NCBI GenBank assembly: GCA_049974825.1 | Contig: JBNGDJ010000037.1 | Location: forward strand, 1-21,429 | Direction of reading: 5' to 3' | DNA from: JBKHDT01 sp049974825 | GTDB lineage: Bacteria; Pseudomonadota; Gammaproteobacteria; Halothiobacillales; Halothiobacillaceae | DNA length: 21,429 nucleotides | Shown here: positions 1-7,729 of the stretch, in pieces | How positions within the stretch are numbered: the stretch's first letter is position 1 | How the letters are laid out: each line of letters begins with the position of its first letter | Made by a program: the position numbers and the translations under genes | The notes under the pieces: model-generated | What the model was told of the DNA's origin: nothing | The model's database searches: none | Seen by the model: the letters and a program-made list of their open reading frames with translations, nothing else

Positions 1-67
1 CGTAGACGGCGAACCAGCCGTCGGCGGGCATCATCTGGACAATCTTGGGATCGGCGGCTTCGGACAT
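1..67 (-). CDS. 5' end of an unidentified protein (partial)
   Basis: A reading frame begins with ATG at 67 and runs off the left edge of the window. It encodes 22 visible residues, beginning MSEAADPKIV and continuing to a GWFAVY stretch. A purine-rich GGGAG lies just upstream of the ATG, a reasonable ribosome-binding site. The fragment is too short to assign a family. The hydrophobic and aromatic end could belong to a small inner-membrane or regulatory protein, but nothing supports a function. It is transcribed in the same direction as the sodium channel gene behind it, with a gap of about 190 bp in which I see no clear terminator. Confidence 0.45.
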   Translation of the reverse strand, partial: MSEAADPKIVQMMPADGWFAVY

Positions 68-258
68 GGGGAGACTCCCGTCTTTGTTGGAGTGATGGCA
101 GACTTGCCGCGCATCATCCTAACCCCGTCTTGGTGACAAACGCGTGGTGTTTTGCCCGCGCGCGAACTGAGGTGTTGCTGTTTCGCAACAGCCGGATTGG
201 TGATTCCGCGTTTACTGCGTGCTTACCGCGCGGGGCGGCCAAGTTCGCGGCTGGCGTG

Positions 259-1098
259 TCAGCGCTCCAGGCGCTCGGTCAGCAGACGAATCTGGGTTCG
301 CAGTTCGCGCACCTCGTCGCGCAGGGCCCGGGTGTCGGCGCCGAGCGGTTCTGCCTCTCGATGCACGGCTTCTTCGATCATGCGCTCTTCGACTTCGTCA
401 TGCGTCTTCTGCAATGACTGCATCGCGTCGATGATCAGGGCGATGAACAGGTTGAGCATGGTGAAGGTCGCGATCAGGATGAAGACCACGAAGAACAGCC
501 CCGCCCAGGGATGAGCCTCCATGACCGGCCGCGCGATCCCCATGGACCAGCTTTCCAGGGTCATGACCTGAAACAGCGTATAAAGCGTGCCGCCCAGGGT
601 GCCGAACCACTCGGGATGCGATTCGCCGAACAGCCCGTGGGCAATGATTGCGAACACGTAAAACACGATGCCAAGCAGGGCAGCAATCGCGGCAATGCCC
701 GGGATGGCCGCAAACAGCGCTTCGACCACGAAGCGCAGCTTGGGAATCATGGATATCAGGCGCAGCAGACGCAGAACCCGCAAGACCGCAAACGGCCCGC
801 TGGCCGGAATCAGGGCGATGGCGACGACTAAGAAGTCGAACAGGTTCCAGGGGCTGCGGAAGAATCGACCGCGTTGTGCGTAGAGCTTGAGCAGGATTTC
901 GACGACGAATACCGCCAGGATGAGACGGTCAAGCCCCTTGAGGAAGGTTCCCGCCGCTGCCATGACCGTGTTGGAGGTTTCCAGGCCGAGGATCAGGGCA
1001 TTGAACAGGATCAGGCCAATAATGAATCGCTGGAATGTGACGGATTCCACCAGATGGGCGGCTCGTTCGCGCAGGCTCGGGCCGGATGCTTGGGTCAT
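259..1098 (-). CDS. Bacterial voltage-gated sodium channel (BacNav/NaChBac family)
   Basis: The 279-residue protein is a single six-helix channel subunit that would assemble as a homotetramer in the inner membrane and pass sodium on depolarisation. S1-S4 span about residues 25-125 and the pore helices about 135-228. The selectivity filter TLESWSM at 180-186 is the BacNav signature, and the whole pore is very close to NavAb as I remember it. The voltage sensor S4 shows R107, R110 and R113 at three-residue spacing. The position where NavAb has one more arginine is Ala104 here. The C-terminus, about 227-279, is charged and heptad-like, matching the cytoplasmic coiled-coil neck of the family. The ATG at 1098 has only a weak ribosome-binding site. 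In relatives this channel links to motility, chemotaxis or pH homeostasis in salty, alkaline settings (family knowledge, not shown here). Confidence 0.92.
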   Translation of the reverse strand: MTQASGPSLRERAAHLVESVTFQRFIIGLILFNALILGLETSNTVMAAAGTFLKGLDRLILAVFVVEILLKLYAQRGRFFRSPWNLFDFLVVAIALIPASGPFAVLRVLRLLRLISMIPKLRFVVEALFAAIPGIAAIAALLGIVFYVFAIIAHGLFGESHPEWFGTLGGTLYTLFQVMTLESWSMGIARPVMEAHPWAGLFFVVFILIATFTMLNLFIALIIDAMQSLQKTHDEVEERMIEEAVHREAEPLGADTRALRDEVRELRTQIRLLTERLER

Positions 1099-1496
1099 GG
1101 TGTAACGCTCGTGAAGGGAAGGGTTCGCCCGAAAACGTTGGGGGTGCCACGGTTGATTTCAAGCCTCGGCCATGTCGCCCGGACGCGGGCCGGGCGTCGG
1201 CTGGTCTGTGCGCGGCGACAGGAACTAATACATGGGTTCGTCCAGGGAAGCTCTGCACGAATGCAGACCTTCCCGTGCCGGTCTCGGATGCCCTGTCGCA
1301 CAATGGCGTAAGCCATTGAATTGCGGAGCCCGGGCCGAGCATGTATCGACCCGGGCGTGTCTGAACGCGGGCAAAGCCTGCTGACGCGTTCAGCTGGCGT
1401 TAGCCCACGAAGCCATGGATGGCTTCGTGCAGAGTTTCCCCAGGGAGTCCGAACCAGGGCGGGGAGCCCGCCTGACCGGCAAGCCGTCGTGTGGCT
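1099..1496. other. Intergenic region between merR-like gene and sodium channel
   Basis: This 398-bp gap has no credible gene. About half of it (1245-1440) is a full copy of the interspersed hairpin repeat. The part next to the channel gene (1099-1244) has a small hairpin with arms CGCCCGG/CCGGGCG at 1176-1196. On the minus strand it also has a TTGAAA with a poor -10 partner, so I call no promoter. I looked for a tRNA-Pro, which sometimes follows this operon, and saw none. Confidence 0.6.
1245..1440 (+). repeat. Interspersed hairpin repeat, copy 1 (196 bp, with an extra hairpin)
   Basis: The ends are inverted repeats: GGGAAGCTCTGCACGAA at 1245-1261 and TTCGTGCAGAGTTTCCC at 1424-1440, with one mismatch (position 7) over 17 bp. 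Inside, in order, are a terminal palindrome (1245-1274), a hairpin with arms CAATGGC/GCCATTG and loop GTAA (1301-1318), a GC-rich hairpin with loop GCATGTA (1329-1355), and a right-end hairpin with arms CGAAGCCAT/ATGGCTTCG (1408-1427). This copy is about 43 bp longer than copy 3. The extra piece includes its own perfect hairpin, arms CTGAACGCG (1361-1369) and CGCGTTCAG (1385-1393). It lies downstream of the merR-like gene. Confidence 0.85.
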
Positions 1497-1916
1497 TCAG
1501 CCGTTGCGCTCTCCGCGCAGAATGGCCAGCACCTGCTCAAGCTCCATGCGCAGATTGGCAGTTGCCGGCGCGGTGGCAATTTTTGAAGCGGCGGATTGCT
1601 CCGGCGCAGGCTGCGCCGGGGGCGTGGGCACCGCAGTGACCTGCGGTTGTTCAAGCTGCTGCCGCGCTCCGGCAATGGTAAAGCCCTGGTCGTAGAGCAG
1701 GTTGCGAATGCGGCGGATCAGTTCAATGTCGTGCCGCTGATAGTAGCGGCGATTGCCGCGGCGCTTGACCGGCTTGAGCTGCCCGAATTCCTGCTCCCAG
1801 TAGCGCAGGACATGGGTCTTCACGGCGCAGAGCTCACTGACCTCACCAATGGTGAAGTAGCGCTTCTGGGGAATGGGCGGCAGGTCGGCCGTCTCAGTCG
1901 AACTGCTGGCCGTCAT
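1497..1916 (-). CDS. MerR-family transcriptional regulator downstream of ihfA
   Basis: The 139-residue protein has an N-terminal MerR-type winged helix-turn-helix at about 18-88, beginning with YFTIGEVSELCAVKTHVLRY, followed by an Ala/Pro/Gln-rich linker (about 90-118) and a short C-terminal helix (about 120-139). It is the small MerR-like protein that sits after ihfA in many gammaproteobacteria, where its target is generally unknown. There is no cysteine-based metal site, so it is unlikely to be a CueR- or ZntR-type sensor. Its ATG at 1916 lies inside the end of ihfA, a 23-bp overlap, with GAGG just upstream. This suggests translation coupled to ihfA. It ends the pheST-ihfA transcription unit. 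Confidence 0.85.
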   Translation of the reverse strand: MTASSSTETADLPPIPQKRYFTIGEVSELCAVKTHVLRYWEQEFGQLKPVKRRGNRRYYQRHDIELIRRIRNLLYDQGFTIAGARQQLEQPQVTAVPTPPAQPAPEQSAASKIATAPATANLRMELEQVLAILRGERNG

Positions 1917-2196
1917 GGGCCTCGACCATGCTCTTGAGTTTCTGGCCGGCGCGGAAGGTCACCACGCGCCGCGCGGTCACTGGAATTTCCTCGCCCGTTT
2001 TCGGATTCCGGCCAGGGCGTTCGCCCTTGTCCCGCAGCGTGAAGTTGCCGAAGCCGGAGAGTTTTACTTCCTCTCCTGACTCCAGGGTGTCCCGCAGCTC
2101 CTCGAAGAACAATTCCACGAAGTCCTTGGCCTCGCGCTTGTTGAGACCGATCTCCTCGTGGAGCCGCTCTACCATGTCTGCCTTGGTCAGGGCCAT
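1894..2196 (-). CDS. ihfA: Integration host factor subunit alpha
   Basis: This is a 100-residue DNA-bending protein of the HU/IHF family, the alpha partner of the IHF heterodimer, which binds the minor groove at specific sites in nucleoid structuring, recombination and sigma-54 promoters. It starts MALTKADMVERLHEE and carries the beta-arm motif GRNPKTGEEIPV at about 61-72, whose proline intercalates in DNA. I chose ATG 2196 rather than the in-frame TTG at 2202 because the family begins MALTKA and because GAGAGG, inside the end of pheT, is correctly spaced. The pheT stop lies two bases before this ATG, so the two genes are probably translated together. The neighbourhood is the standard one. 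Confidence 0.96.
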   Translation of the reverse strand: MALTKADMVERLHEEIGLNKREAKDFVELFFEELRDTLESGEEVKLSGFGNFTLRDKGERPGRNPKTGEEIPVTARRVVTFRAGQKLKSMVEAHDGQQFD

Positions 2197-2198
2197 CG

Positions 2199-4577
2199 TC
2201 AACCTCTCAGTTCAATGCCGTTCTCGCCAAGCACGGCCAGGATTCCGTCGATTGCCGACTGGATGTCCGTGTCGGTAAGGGTGCGAGTATTGTCTTGGAA
2301 AATCAAGCCCAAAGCGATGCTTGCAAAACCGTTTTCGACACCCTTGCCCCGGTAGATGTCGAAAAGAACCACCGACTGGATTGTGGGGATGTCCACGGCG
2401 CGGACCATGGCGGTCAGCTCGGCCGCGGTCACCCGGTCGGGGACCAGCAGGGCCAGGTCGCGCCGGATCGACGGGAATCGGGACACCGGACGATAGTTCG
2501 GCATGGGGGCATCGCAGATCGCCGCCCGTTCGATTTCGAACAGGTAGACGCGTGCCGGAAGATCCAGCGCTTCCTGGTGGGCGGGATGCAGTGCGCCAAT
2601 CCATCCGACGGTCTCGCCGTTTATCAGGATGCGGGCTGACTGTCCCGGGTGCAGCGCGGGGTGTTCGGCGGCTTCAAAGCGAAAATCGCCGGCGTCACGG
2701 CTGAGCGAGAGCATGGCCTCCAGGTCGCCCTTGATGTCGAAGAAGTCCACAGGACGATCGTCAGCCCCCCACTGCTCGGGCAGTGCCGGGCCGGTCACCA
2801 AGCCGGCAATCATGTCTTCCTGAGCCACGCCGCCCTCGGCTGCCGGGTCGGGGCGGAACCGCAGCCCTGTCTCGAACAGGCGCAGGCGTGCCTGCTGCCG
2901 GTGCATGTTGAATGCGGCCGTTGTGAGCAAACCGGCCCAGAGCGTGGTGCGCATCACGGCCATCTCCCGGGAGATCGGGTTCGCCAGGGCGATCGGCTGG
3001 TATTCCGGGGTCAGACGCGCCAGCATCGGTTCGGCGACGAAGGCGTAGGTGATAACCTCGCGGTAGCCTCGGTCAACCAGCAGGTCCGCAAGACGAGCCC
3101 GGGGCAGTTCGGTTTCCGGCAGAGGCGACTGCGCCAGACGCGCGCGGGGCGCTTCGGCCCGGATGTGGTCGTAGCCGATCATCCGGGCGACTTCCTCGAC
3201 CAGGTCTTCGCGAATGCGGATGTCGAAACGGTGCGGGGGCGGCACAACGGTCAGTTTGTCTTCCGTCTGCGTCACACGCATGTCCAGCCGGCACAGCATG
3301 TCGCCCGCCTCGTCCGCCGCGACGCTGATACCCAGCTTGCGCGAGAAAAAGGCCGCGTCGATCTCGACCGGGTCGTGCTCCGCAACCGGTCCTTCCACCC
3401 ACTGCACCGGACCGGCCTCGCCGCCGGCAATTTCAAGCAGCAATTCGGTGGCGCGTTCCATGGCCAGCGCCGGCAGGCTGGGGTCCACCCCGCGTTCAAA
3501 ACGGTAGGAGGAGTCGGTGTTCAGGCCGAAGCGCCGTGCCCGTCCCACGATGGCCTCCGGCGTGAAATGGGCCGCCTCCAGAAGCACTTCGGTACAGCCT
3601 TCCTCGACGGCACTTTCGGCTCCGCCAATCACGCCGGCCAGTGCCACCGGGCCATTGCGATCGGCAATAACCAGCATGTCGCTTGAGAGGGTGAGCGTCT
3701 GACCGTCCAGTGCATCGAGTTGCTCGCCCTCTCTTGCCATGCGCACGGACAGGTCGCCGGCGACCCGGTGCCGGTCGAAGGCGTGCATGGGCTGGCCCAG
3801 TTCGAGCAGGACATAGTTCGTGACGTCCACCACGGCCGAGATGCTGCGCAGTCCACAGCGACGCAGGCGCTCCTGCATCCAGAGAGGCGTTGGCGCATGG
3901 GGATTGAGGCCGCGGACCAGGCGCAGTCCGTACCGGGGACAGGCCTGGGGCTCATGGACGGCCACCTGCGGGCGCTCCTCGATCGCCGGTGCGACCGGCG
4001 ACAAGGCCGGGCCATGGGACGAAAGTCCGGTCAGCGCGGCAGTTTCCCGGGCGATTCCCCGGATGCTGAGCGCATCGCCCCGGTTGGGGGTAATGCCCAG
4101 TTCGATCACGTGGTCATCGAGTTCAAGCCAGTCGCGCAGATCCGCTCCGACGGGCGCATCGGCAGGAAATTCCCAGAGTCCGCCGCCATCGTCGCCCAGT
4201 CCCAGCTCGGGGGCCGAGCAAAGCATGCCGAAGGACTCGACGCCGCGCAGCTTGGCGCGCCGGATCTTGAGGTCTCCGGGCAGTTGTGCACCGATCTGTG
4301 CGAAGGGCGCCAGCATGCCTTCACGGACGTTCGGAGCTCCGCAGACCACCTGTTTGTGCTCTCCCTGGCCATCTTCCACCTGGCAGACGCGGAGCTTGTC
4401 TGCGTCCGGGTGAGGGGCAACCGAAGCCACGCGGCCCACGATGACCCCGGAAAATGTCCCGGCGGCCGGTTCAATGGCGTCGACTTCAAGGCCGGCCATG
4501 GTCAGTCGGTGGGCGAGCGCTTCGGTATCCAGGTCGGGATCGACCCATTCGCGCAGCCATTGTTCTGAAAAGCGCAT
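2199..4577 (-). CDS. pheT: Phenylalanine--tRNA ligase beta subunit
   Basis: The 792-residue large subunit of the alpha2-beta2 enzyme that charges tRNA-Phe in the cytoplasm. Length and start (MRFSEQWLREWV) match the bacterial family. Domains in order: an EMAP-like tRNA-binding domain at about 39-148, the B3/B4 editing region at about 205-375, B5 at about 400-475, the catalytic-like core at about 485-680, and the FDX-ACB anticodon-binding domain at about 695-791, with the typical YRPVSRFPSIRRDLALLV. It follows pheS after a 73-bp gap and abuts ihfA. Nothing looks truncated or shifted. Confidence 0.97.
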   Translation of the reverse strand: MRFSEQWLREWVDPDLDTEALAHRLTMAGLEVDAIEPAAGTFSGVIVGRVASVAPHPDADKLRVCQVEDGQGEHKQVVCGAPNVREGMLAPFAQIGAQLPGDLKIRRAKLRGVESFGMLCSAPELGLGDDGGGLWEFPADAPVGADLRDWLELDDHVIELGITPNRGDALSIRGIARETAALTGLSSHGPALSPVAPAIEERPQVAVHEPQACPRYGLRLVRGLNPHAPTPLWMQERLRRCGLRSISAVVDVTNYVLLELGQPMHAFDRHRVAGDLSVRMAREGEQLDALDGQTLTLSSDMLVIADRNGPVALAGVIGGAESAVEEGCTEVLLEAAHFTPEAIVGRARRFGLNTDSSYRFERGVDPSLPALAMERATELLLEIAGGEAGPVQWVEGPVAEHDPVEIDAAFFSRKLGISVAADEAGDMLCRLDMRVTQTEDKLTVVPPPHRFDIRIREDLVEEVARMIGYDHIRAEAPRARLAQSPLPETELPRARLADLLVDRGYREVITYAFVAEPMLARLTPEYQPIALANPISREMAVMRTTLWAGLLTTAAFNMHRQQARLRLFETGLRFRPDPAAEGGVAQEDMIAGLVTGPALPEQWGADDRPVDFFDIKGDLEAMLSLSRDAGDFRFEAAEHPALHPGQSARILINGETVGWIGALHPAHQEALDLPARVYLFEIERAAICDAPMPNYRPVSRFPSIRRDLALLVPDRVTAAELTAMVRAVDIPTIQSVVLFDIYRGKGVENGFASIALGLIFQDNTRTLTDTDIQSAIDGILAVLGENGIELRG

Positions 4578-4650
4578 GTCGTCAGGTTTCCAGGCGTCAG
4601 GTTCAGGTCAGGATCGTGTCGCGGCCACTGGCCGGACAGGGCTGTGGCGA
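4578..4650 (-). other. pheS-pheT spacer with repeated CCTGA
   Basis: The 73-bp spacer, read on the coding strand, carries the pentamer CCTGA four times within about 35 bp just before the pheT start. The nearest Shine-Dalgarno-like element is a weak GGAAA about 10 bases before ATG. I see no terminator or promoter, so pheT is probably co-transcribed with pheS. Confidence 0.4.
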
Positions 4651-5688
4651 TCAGCCCGGAGTGCGGCCCCCGAACTGTTCGAGGAAGCGCAGGTCGTTCT
4701 CGAAAAATGCCCGCAAATCATCCACGCCGTAGCGCAGCATGGCCAGTCGCTCCACCCCCATGCCGACTGCAAAGCCGCTGACCTGCTCCGGGTCGTATCC
4801 GACGGCCTTGAAGACATTGGGATGCACCATGCCACAGCCAAGCACCTCCAGCCATCCGGTTCCCTTGCAGACCCGGCAGCCTGCGCCCCCGCACTGGACG
4901 CACTGAATATCCACCTCGGCGGAGGGCTCGGTAAACGGGAAGAACGAGGGGCGCAGGCGAACAGGCAGGTCATCGCGTTCGAACAGCGTGGCGAGAAACT
5001 GCTCGAGCGTTGCCCTCAAGTCGGTGAAATGAACTTCCTCGTCCACGTAAAGGACTTCCACCTGGTGAAACATGGGCGAATGGGTCATGTCCGAATCGCA
5101 GCGGTAGACGCGCCCCGGAGCGATCAGCCGCAACGGGGGGCGGTCTGCCTGCATGGCGCGGATCTGAACCGGCGAGGTGTGCGTGCGCAGCAGACGGTGG
5201 GTATCGAAATAGAACGTGTCGTGCATCGCCCGGGCAGGATGTGTCTCGGGGATGTTCAGCGCCGTGAAATTGTGCCAGTCCTGCTCGATCTCGGGACCTT
5301 CGGCCACGTCGTAGCCCATCCGCTTGAAGATGGCCTCGATCCGCTGCAGCATCCGGGTGACCGGGTGCAGCGACCCGACCTGCTCGCCCCGTCCGGGCAG
5401 GGTCACATCCACCGTTTCGGCCTTGAGCCTGCTTTGCAGCGCCGCTTCCTCAAGTGACGTGCGCCGAGACTCAAGTGCCTCGACGATTTGCTGCTTGGCA
5501 GCATTGATCAACGCCCCGGCCTGTTTGCGCTCGTCCGGCGCCATGGAGCCGAGCGATTTCATCCGGCTGGTGATCTGACCCTTCTTGCCGAGAAAGGTCA
5601 CCCTGATTGTCTCGAGATCCGCGGGGGTTTCAGCCCGGGTGATGTCGTTCAGCGCCTGGTCGACCAGGCCGTTCAGATCGTCACTCAC
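4651..5688 (-). CDS. pheS: Phenylalanine--tRNA ligase alpha subunit
   Basis: The 345-residue catalytic subunit of phenylalanyl-tRNA synthetase. The N-terminal coiled coil is followed by the class II core: HPARAMHDTFYF, the LLRTHTSPVQIRAM segment (motif 2 region), YRCDSDMTHSPMFHQVE, and motif 3 GMGVERLAMLRYGVDD near the C-terminus. I place the start at GTG 5688, because the protein then begins MSDDLNGLVDQAL and aligns with the usual PheS N-terminus, and because AAGG lies 8 bases upstream. An upstream in-frame GTG at 5736 would add 16 residues with no family support. The GTG overlaps by four bases (GTGA) the stop of a possible 32-codon leader frame. No Phe-rich attenuator peptide is visible. 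Confidence 0.95.
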   Translation of the reverse strand: MSDDLNGLVDQALNDITRAETPADLETIRVTFLGKKGQITSRMKSLGSMAPDERKQAGALINAAKQQIVEALESRRTSLEEAALQSRLKAETVDVTLPGRGEQVGSLHPVTRMLQRIEAIFKRMGYDVAEGPEIEQDWHNFTALNIPETHPARAMHDTFYFDTHRLLRTHTSPVQIRAMQADRPPLRLIAPGRVYRCDSDMTHSPMFHQVEVLYVDEEVHFTDLRATLEQFLATLFERDDLPVRLRPSFFPFTEPSAEVDIQCVQCGGAGCRVCKGTGWLEVLGCGMVHPNVFKAVGYDPEQVSGFAVGMGVERLAMLRYGVDDLRAFFENDLRFLEQFGGRTPG

Positions 5689-5783
5689 TTGTTCTGCCTT
5701 GACAATGAATGGGCGAAATATGCAGCTCTGGCGCACGCCTGCAGGTCGGGATCAAGCGCCGCCAAAGCCTCATCCAGGTCCAC
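5685..5783 (-). CDS. Possible 32-residue leader ORF overlapping pheS start
   Basis: A GTG at 5783 opens a 32-codon frame, starting MDLDEALAALDPDLQACARA. Its TGA (5687-5685) overlaps the pheS GTG as GTGA, the arrangement of translationally coupled genes. The composition is plausible for a real peptide, acidic and Ala/Leu-rich with an AYF segment, but it is not rich in Phe codons like the enterobacterial pheM leader. The ribosome-binding site is weak and there is an in-frame stop two codons upstream of the GTG. It may instead be the tail of a decayed gene or chance. I would not assign a function. Confidence 0.25.
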   Translation of the reverse strand: MDLDEALAALDPDLQACARAAYFAHSLSRQNK

Positions 5784-6082
5784 GGCGGATCACCGTCGTC
5801 TGCCTCGCGGCGGCAGTCAGCGCTTGCCACCGTGCATACAGGATGCCTTCAGGGGGTGATTGATCGGCACCCAGCCAAGAATAGAACCGCTCCCGGGGCA
5901 ATCCTGCACAACGCCATCCCGAGCTTTGCGGGCTGTCGCCGGCTCGATCCAATCTATCCAGCCGCTGGCGAACTCTGCGTTCACACCCCACCCATGCTCG
6001 CCAGGTCAACGACTTGCGCAAAGGTGCGGCGGGCATCCACGCCCTGCAGGGGCAGTTCTGCCGTCGCGCCAGGGATTCCCCC
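5784..6082. other. Leader/intergenic region between rplT terminator and pheS
   Basis: About 300 bp lie between the terminator after rplT and pheS. On the minus strand several frames stay open for 50-100 codons (for example 5770-6084) but none has a good start, a recognisable family or consistent composition, so I call no gene. The promoter for pheST-ihfA-merR should be here, since a strong terminator precedes it. I could not find a convincing -35/-10 pair or a second terminator that would indicate attenuation. Confidence 0.45.
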
Positions 6083-6114
6083 AAAAAGAACGAGGCGCGG
6101 GTTGCGCCTCGTTC
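6083..6114 (-). terminator. Rho-independent terminator after rplT
   Basis: An 11-bp perfect stem, arms GAACGAGGCGC and GCGCCTCGTTC with a 5-nt loop (6088-6114), is followed on the minus strand by TTTTT (6087-6083). This is a textbook intrinsic terminator about 60 bp after the rplT stop. It separates the thrS-infC-rpmI-rplT unit from pheST-ihfA. Confidence 0.88.
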
Positions 6115-6173
6115 TGGAAAACGTCGCGCGCCCGAAGGCGCCGCGATTATACCCCAGGTCGGGGCGGGCCGCT

Positions 6174-6533
6174 TCAGGCGGCCAGTGCCGTCTTGGCCTT
6201 CTCCGCCAGGGCAGCGAAGGCCGCCTTGTCGTGTACGGCCAGATCGGCCAGGACCTTGCGATCCACTTCAACCGCCGCCTTGTTCAGACCGTCGATCAAG
6301 CGGCTGTAGGACAGGCCGTTGTTGCGGGCCTCGGCATTGATCCGGGTAATCCACAGGGCGCGGAACTGGCGCTTCTTCTGGCGGCGGTCACGGTAGGCGT
6401 ACTGGCCTGCCTTGATGACCGCCTGGTTCGCGACGCGATAAACGCGCGAACGGGCACCATAATAGCCTTTGGCCTTGTTCAGGACCTTCTTGTGACGTGC
6501 GCGGGCGGTGACGCCTCTTTTTACTCTTGCCAT
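6174..6533 (-). CDS. rplT: 50S ribosomal protein L20
   Basis: The 119-residue protein binds 23S rRNA early in large-subunit assembly and in many bacteria also represses its own operon. The basic N-terminus MARVKRGVTARARHKKVL and the globular C-terminal half are full length and typical. The ribosome-binding site GAGGAGGTGA overlaps the end of rpmI, which ends at 6549, and is one of the strongest in the window. L35 and L20 are therefore probably made in step. A terminator follows at 6083-6114. Confidence 0.98.
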   Translation of the reverse strand: MARVKRGVTARARHKKVLNKAKGYYGARSRVYRVANQAVIKAGQYAYRDRRQKKRQFRALWITRINAEARNNGLSYSRLIDGLNKAAVEVDRKVLADLAVHDKAAFAALAEKAKTALAA

Positions 6534-6548
6534 GGTTCAGTCACCTCC

Positions 6549-6743
6549 TCAGGAATAGGGCAGCATGCGAGCCACGGAGGCTTCATCGCGCTCGTGGATG
6601 TAGGAGGGCGAGCCAAGCTGACGCTTGCGCTTGCTGCTCTTCTTCGTGAGGATGTGGCGCAGGTGCGACTGCTTGCGCTTGAAACCGCCGGCCGTGGCCT
6701 TGAAGCGCTTGGCTGCGCCGCGGTTGGTCTTCATCTTGGGCAT
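6549..6743 (-). CDS. rpmI: 50S ribosomal protein L35
   Basis: A 64-residue, very basic ribosomal protein starting MPKMKTNRGAAKRFKATAGG, with the internal HLRHILTKKSSKRKRQL typical of L35. The ATG at 6743 is preceded by GGAG at about seven bases. It is separated from infC by an unusually long 317-bp spacer containing a strong terminator-like hairpin, so it may use its own promoter or be controlled by attenuation or by L20 binding to the leader. Confidence 0.98.
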   Translation of the reverse strand: MPKMKTNRGAAKRFKATAGGFKRKQSHLRHILTKKSSKRKRQLGSPSYIHERDEASVARMLPYS

Positions 6744-7060
6744 GTCAGACTCCAGTTTTCGGTTTTGGTTATGTCACCAGGTCGCGTCGGAGTGGCTAAC
6801 GCGCCCGGCAATTTTCCCTGCGTGGATCACTTGGACCGTCCAGGAAGTTTTGCCCAAACGCCACGAGACGTGGGTTTGCGCAAATCGGGAACCGGCCATG
6901 TCTGCTCCGCTCCCCGGCGCCCGGTACGGGCGGCTTTTGCGTTTGATTCACGCGGTCCGATCTGGCCGACGGGAAAAGAAAACGCCCCGTCGACCAAACG
7001 ACGGGGCGCAAATTATGCCCTGATCGGCAATGCTTTTCAACGACTTTGCCCAGGTACCCG
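6744..7060 (-). promoter_or_regulatory. Long infC-rpmI spacer, candidate L20-responsive leader
   Basis: The 317-bp spacer holds no credible gene. Besides the terminator at 6971-7008, it has an irregular hairpin at 6855-6878: arms CAAACGCCACG and CGTGGGTTTG, one bulged G, 3-nt loop. There is also a 6-bp hairpin at 6918-6932. In E. coli the mRNA between infC and rpmI holds the binding sites through which L20 represses rpmI-rplT. The position here is the same, but I cannot show that these stems mimic the 23S rRNA site. No convincing minus-strand promoter was found. Confidence 0.35.
6971..7008 (-). terminator. Intrinsic terminator after infC
   Basis: A perfect 10-bp stem, arms CGCCCCGTCG and CGACGGGGCG with a 6-nt loop (6983-7008), is followed on the minus strand by TTTTCTTTT. 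It begins about 50 bp after the infC stop and lies inside what is often one operon. It would uncouple thrS-infC from rpmI-rplT, either fully or as an attenuator. Confidence 0.8.
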
Positions 7061-7603
<543 letters not shown>

Positions 7604-7729
7604 GTTCGTATCCTCCAAGAGATTTCGGTTCCGTGGCGCGGCCTCGTGGCGGCCGATCGCCCCGTTTTATTGTCCGGCAAGTTCAGCATGGAGCCATTGG
7701 GCGACTTCATGCCTTGCCAGCCGGGGGGG

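Noticed and set aside
175..195. Hairpin with arms TGTTGC/GCAACA after the sodium channel gene as a terminator
   Set aside because: The stem is short and no T tract follows on the minus strand.
1099..1496. A tRNA-Pro gene after the merR-like gene
   Set aside because: No T-arm consensus or cloverleaf could be found. The structure present belongs to the hairpin repeat.
2197..2202. TTG at 2202 as the ihfA start
   Set aside because: The family starts MALTKA at ATG 2196, which has the well-spaced GAGAGG.
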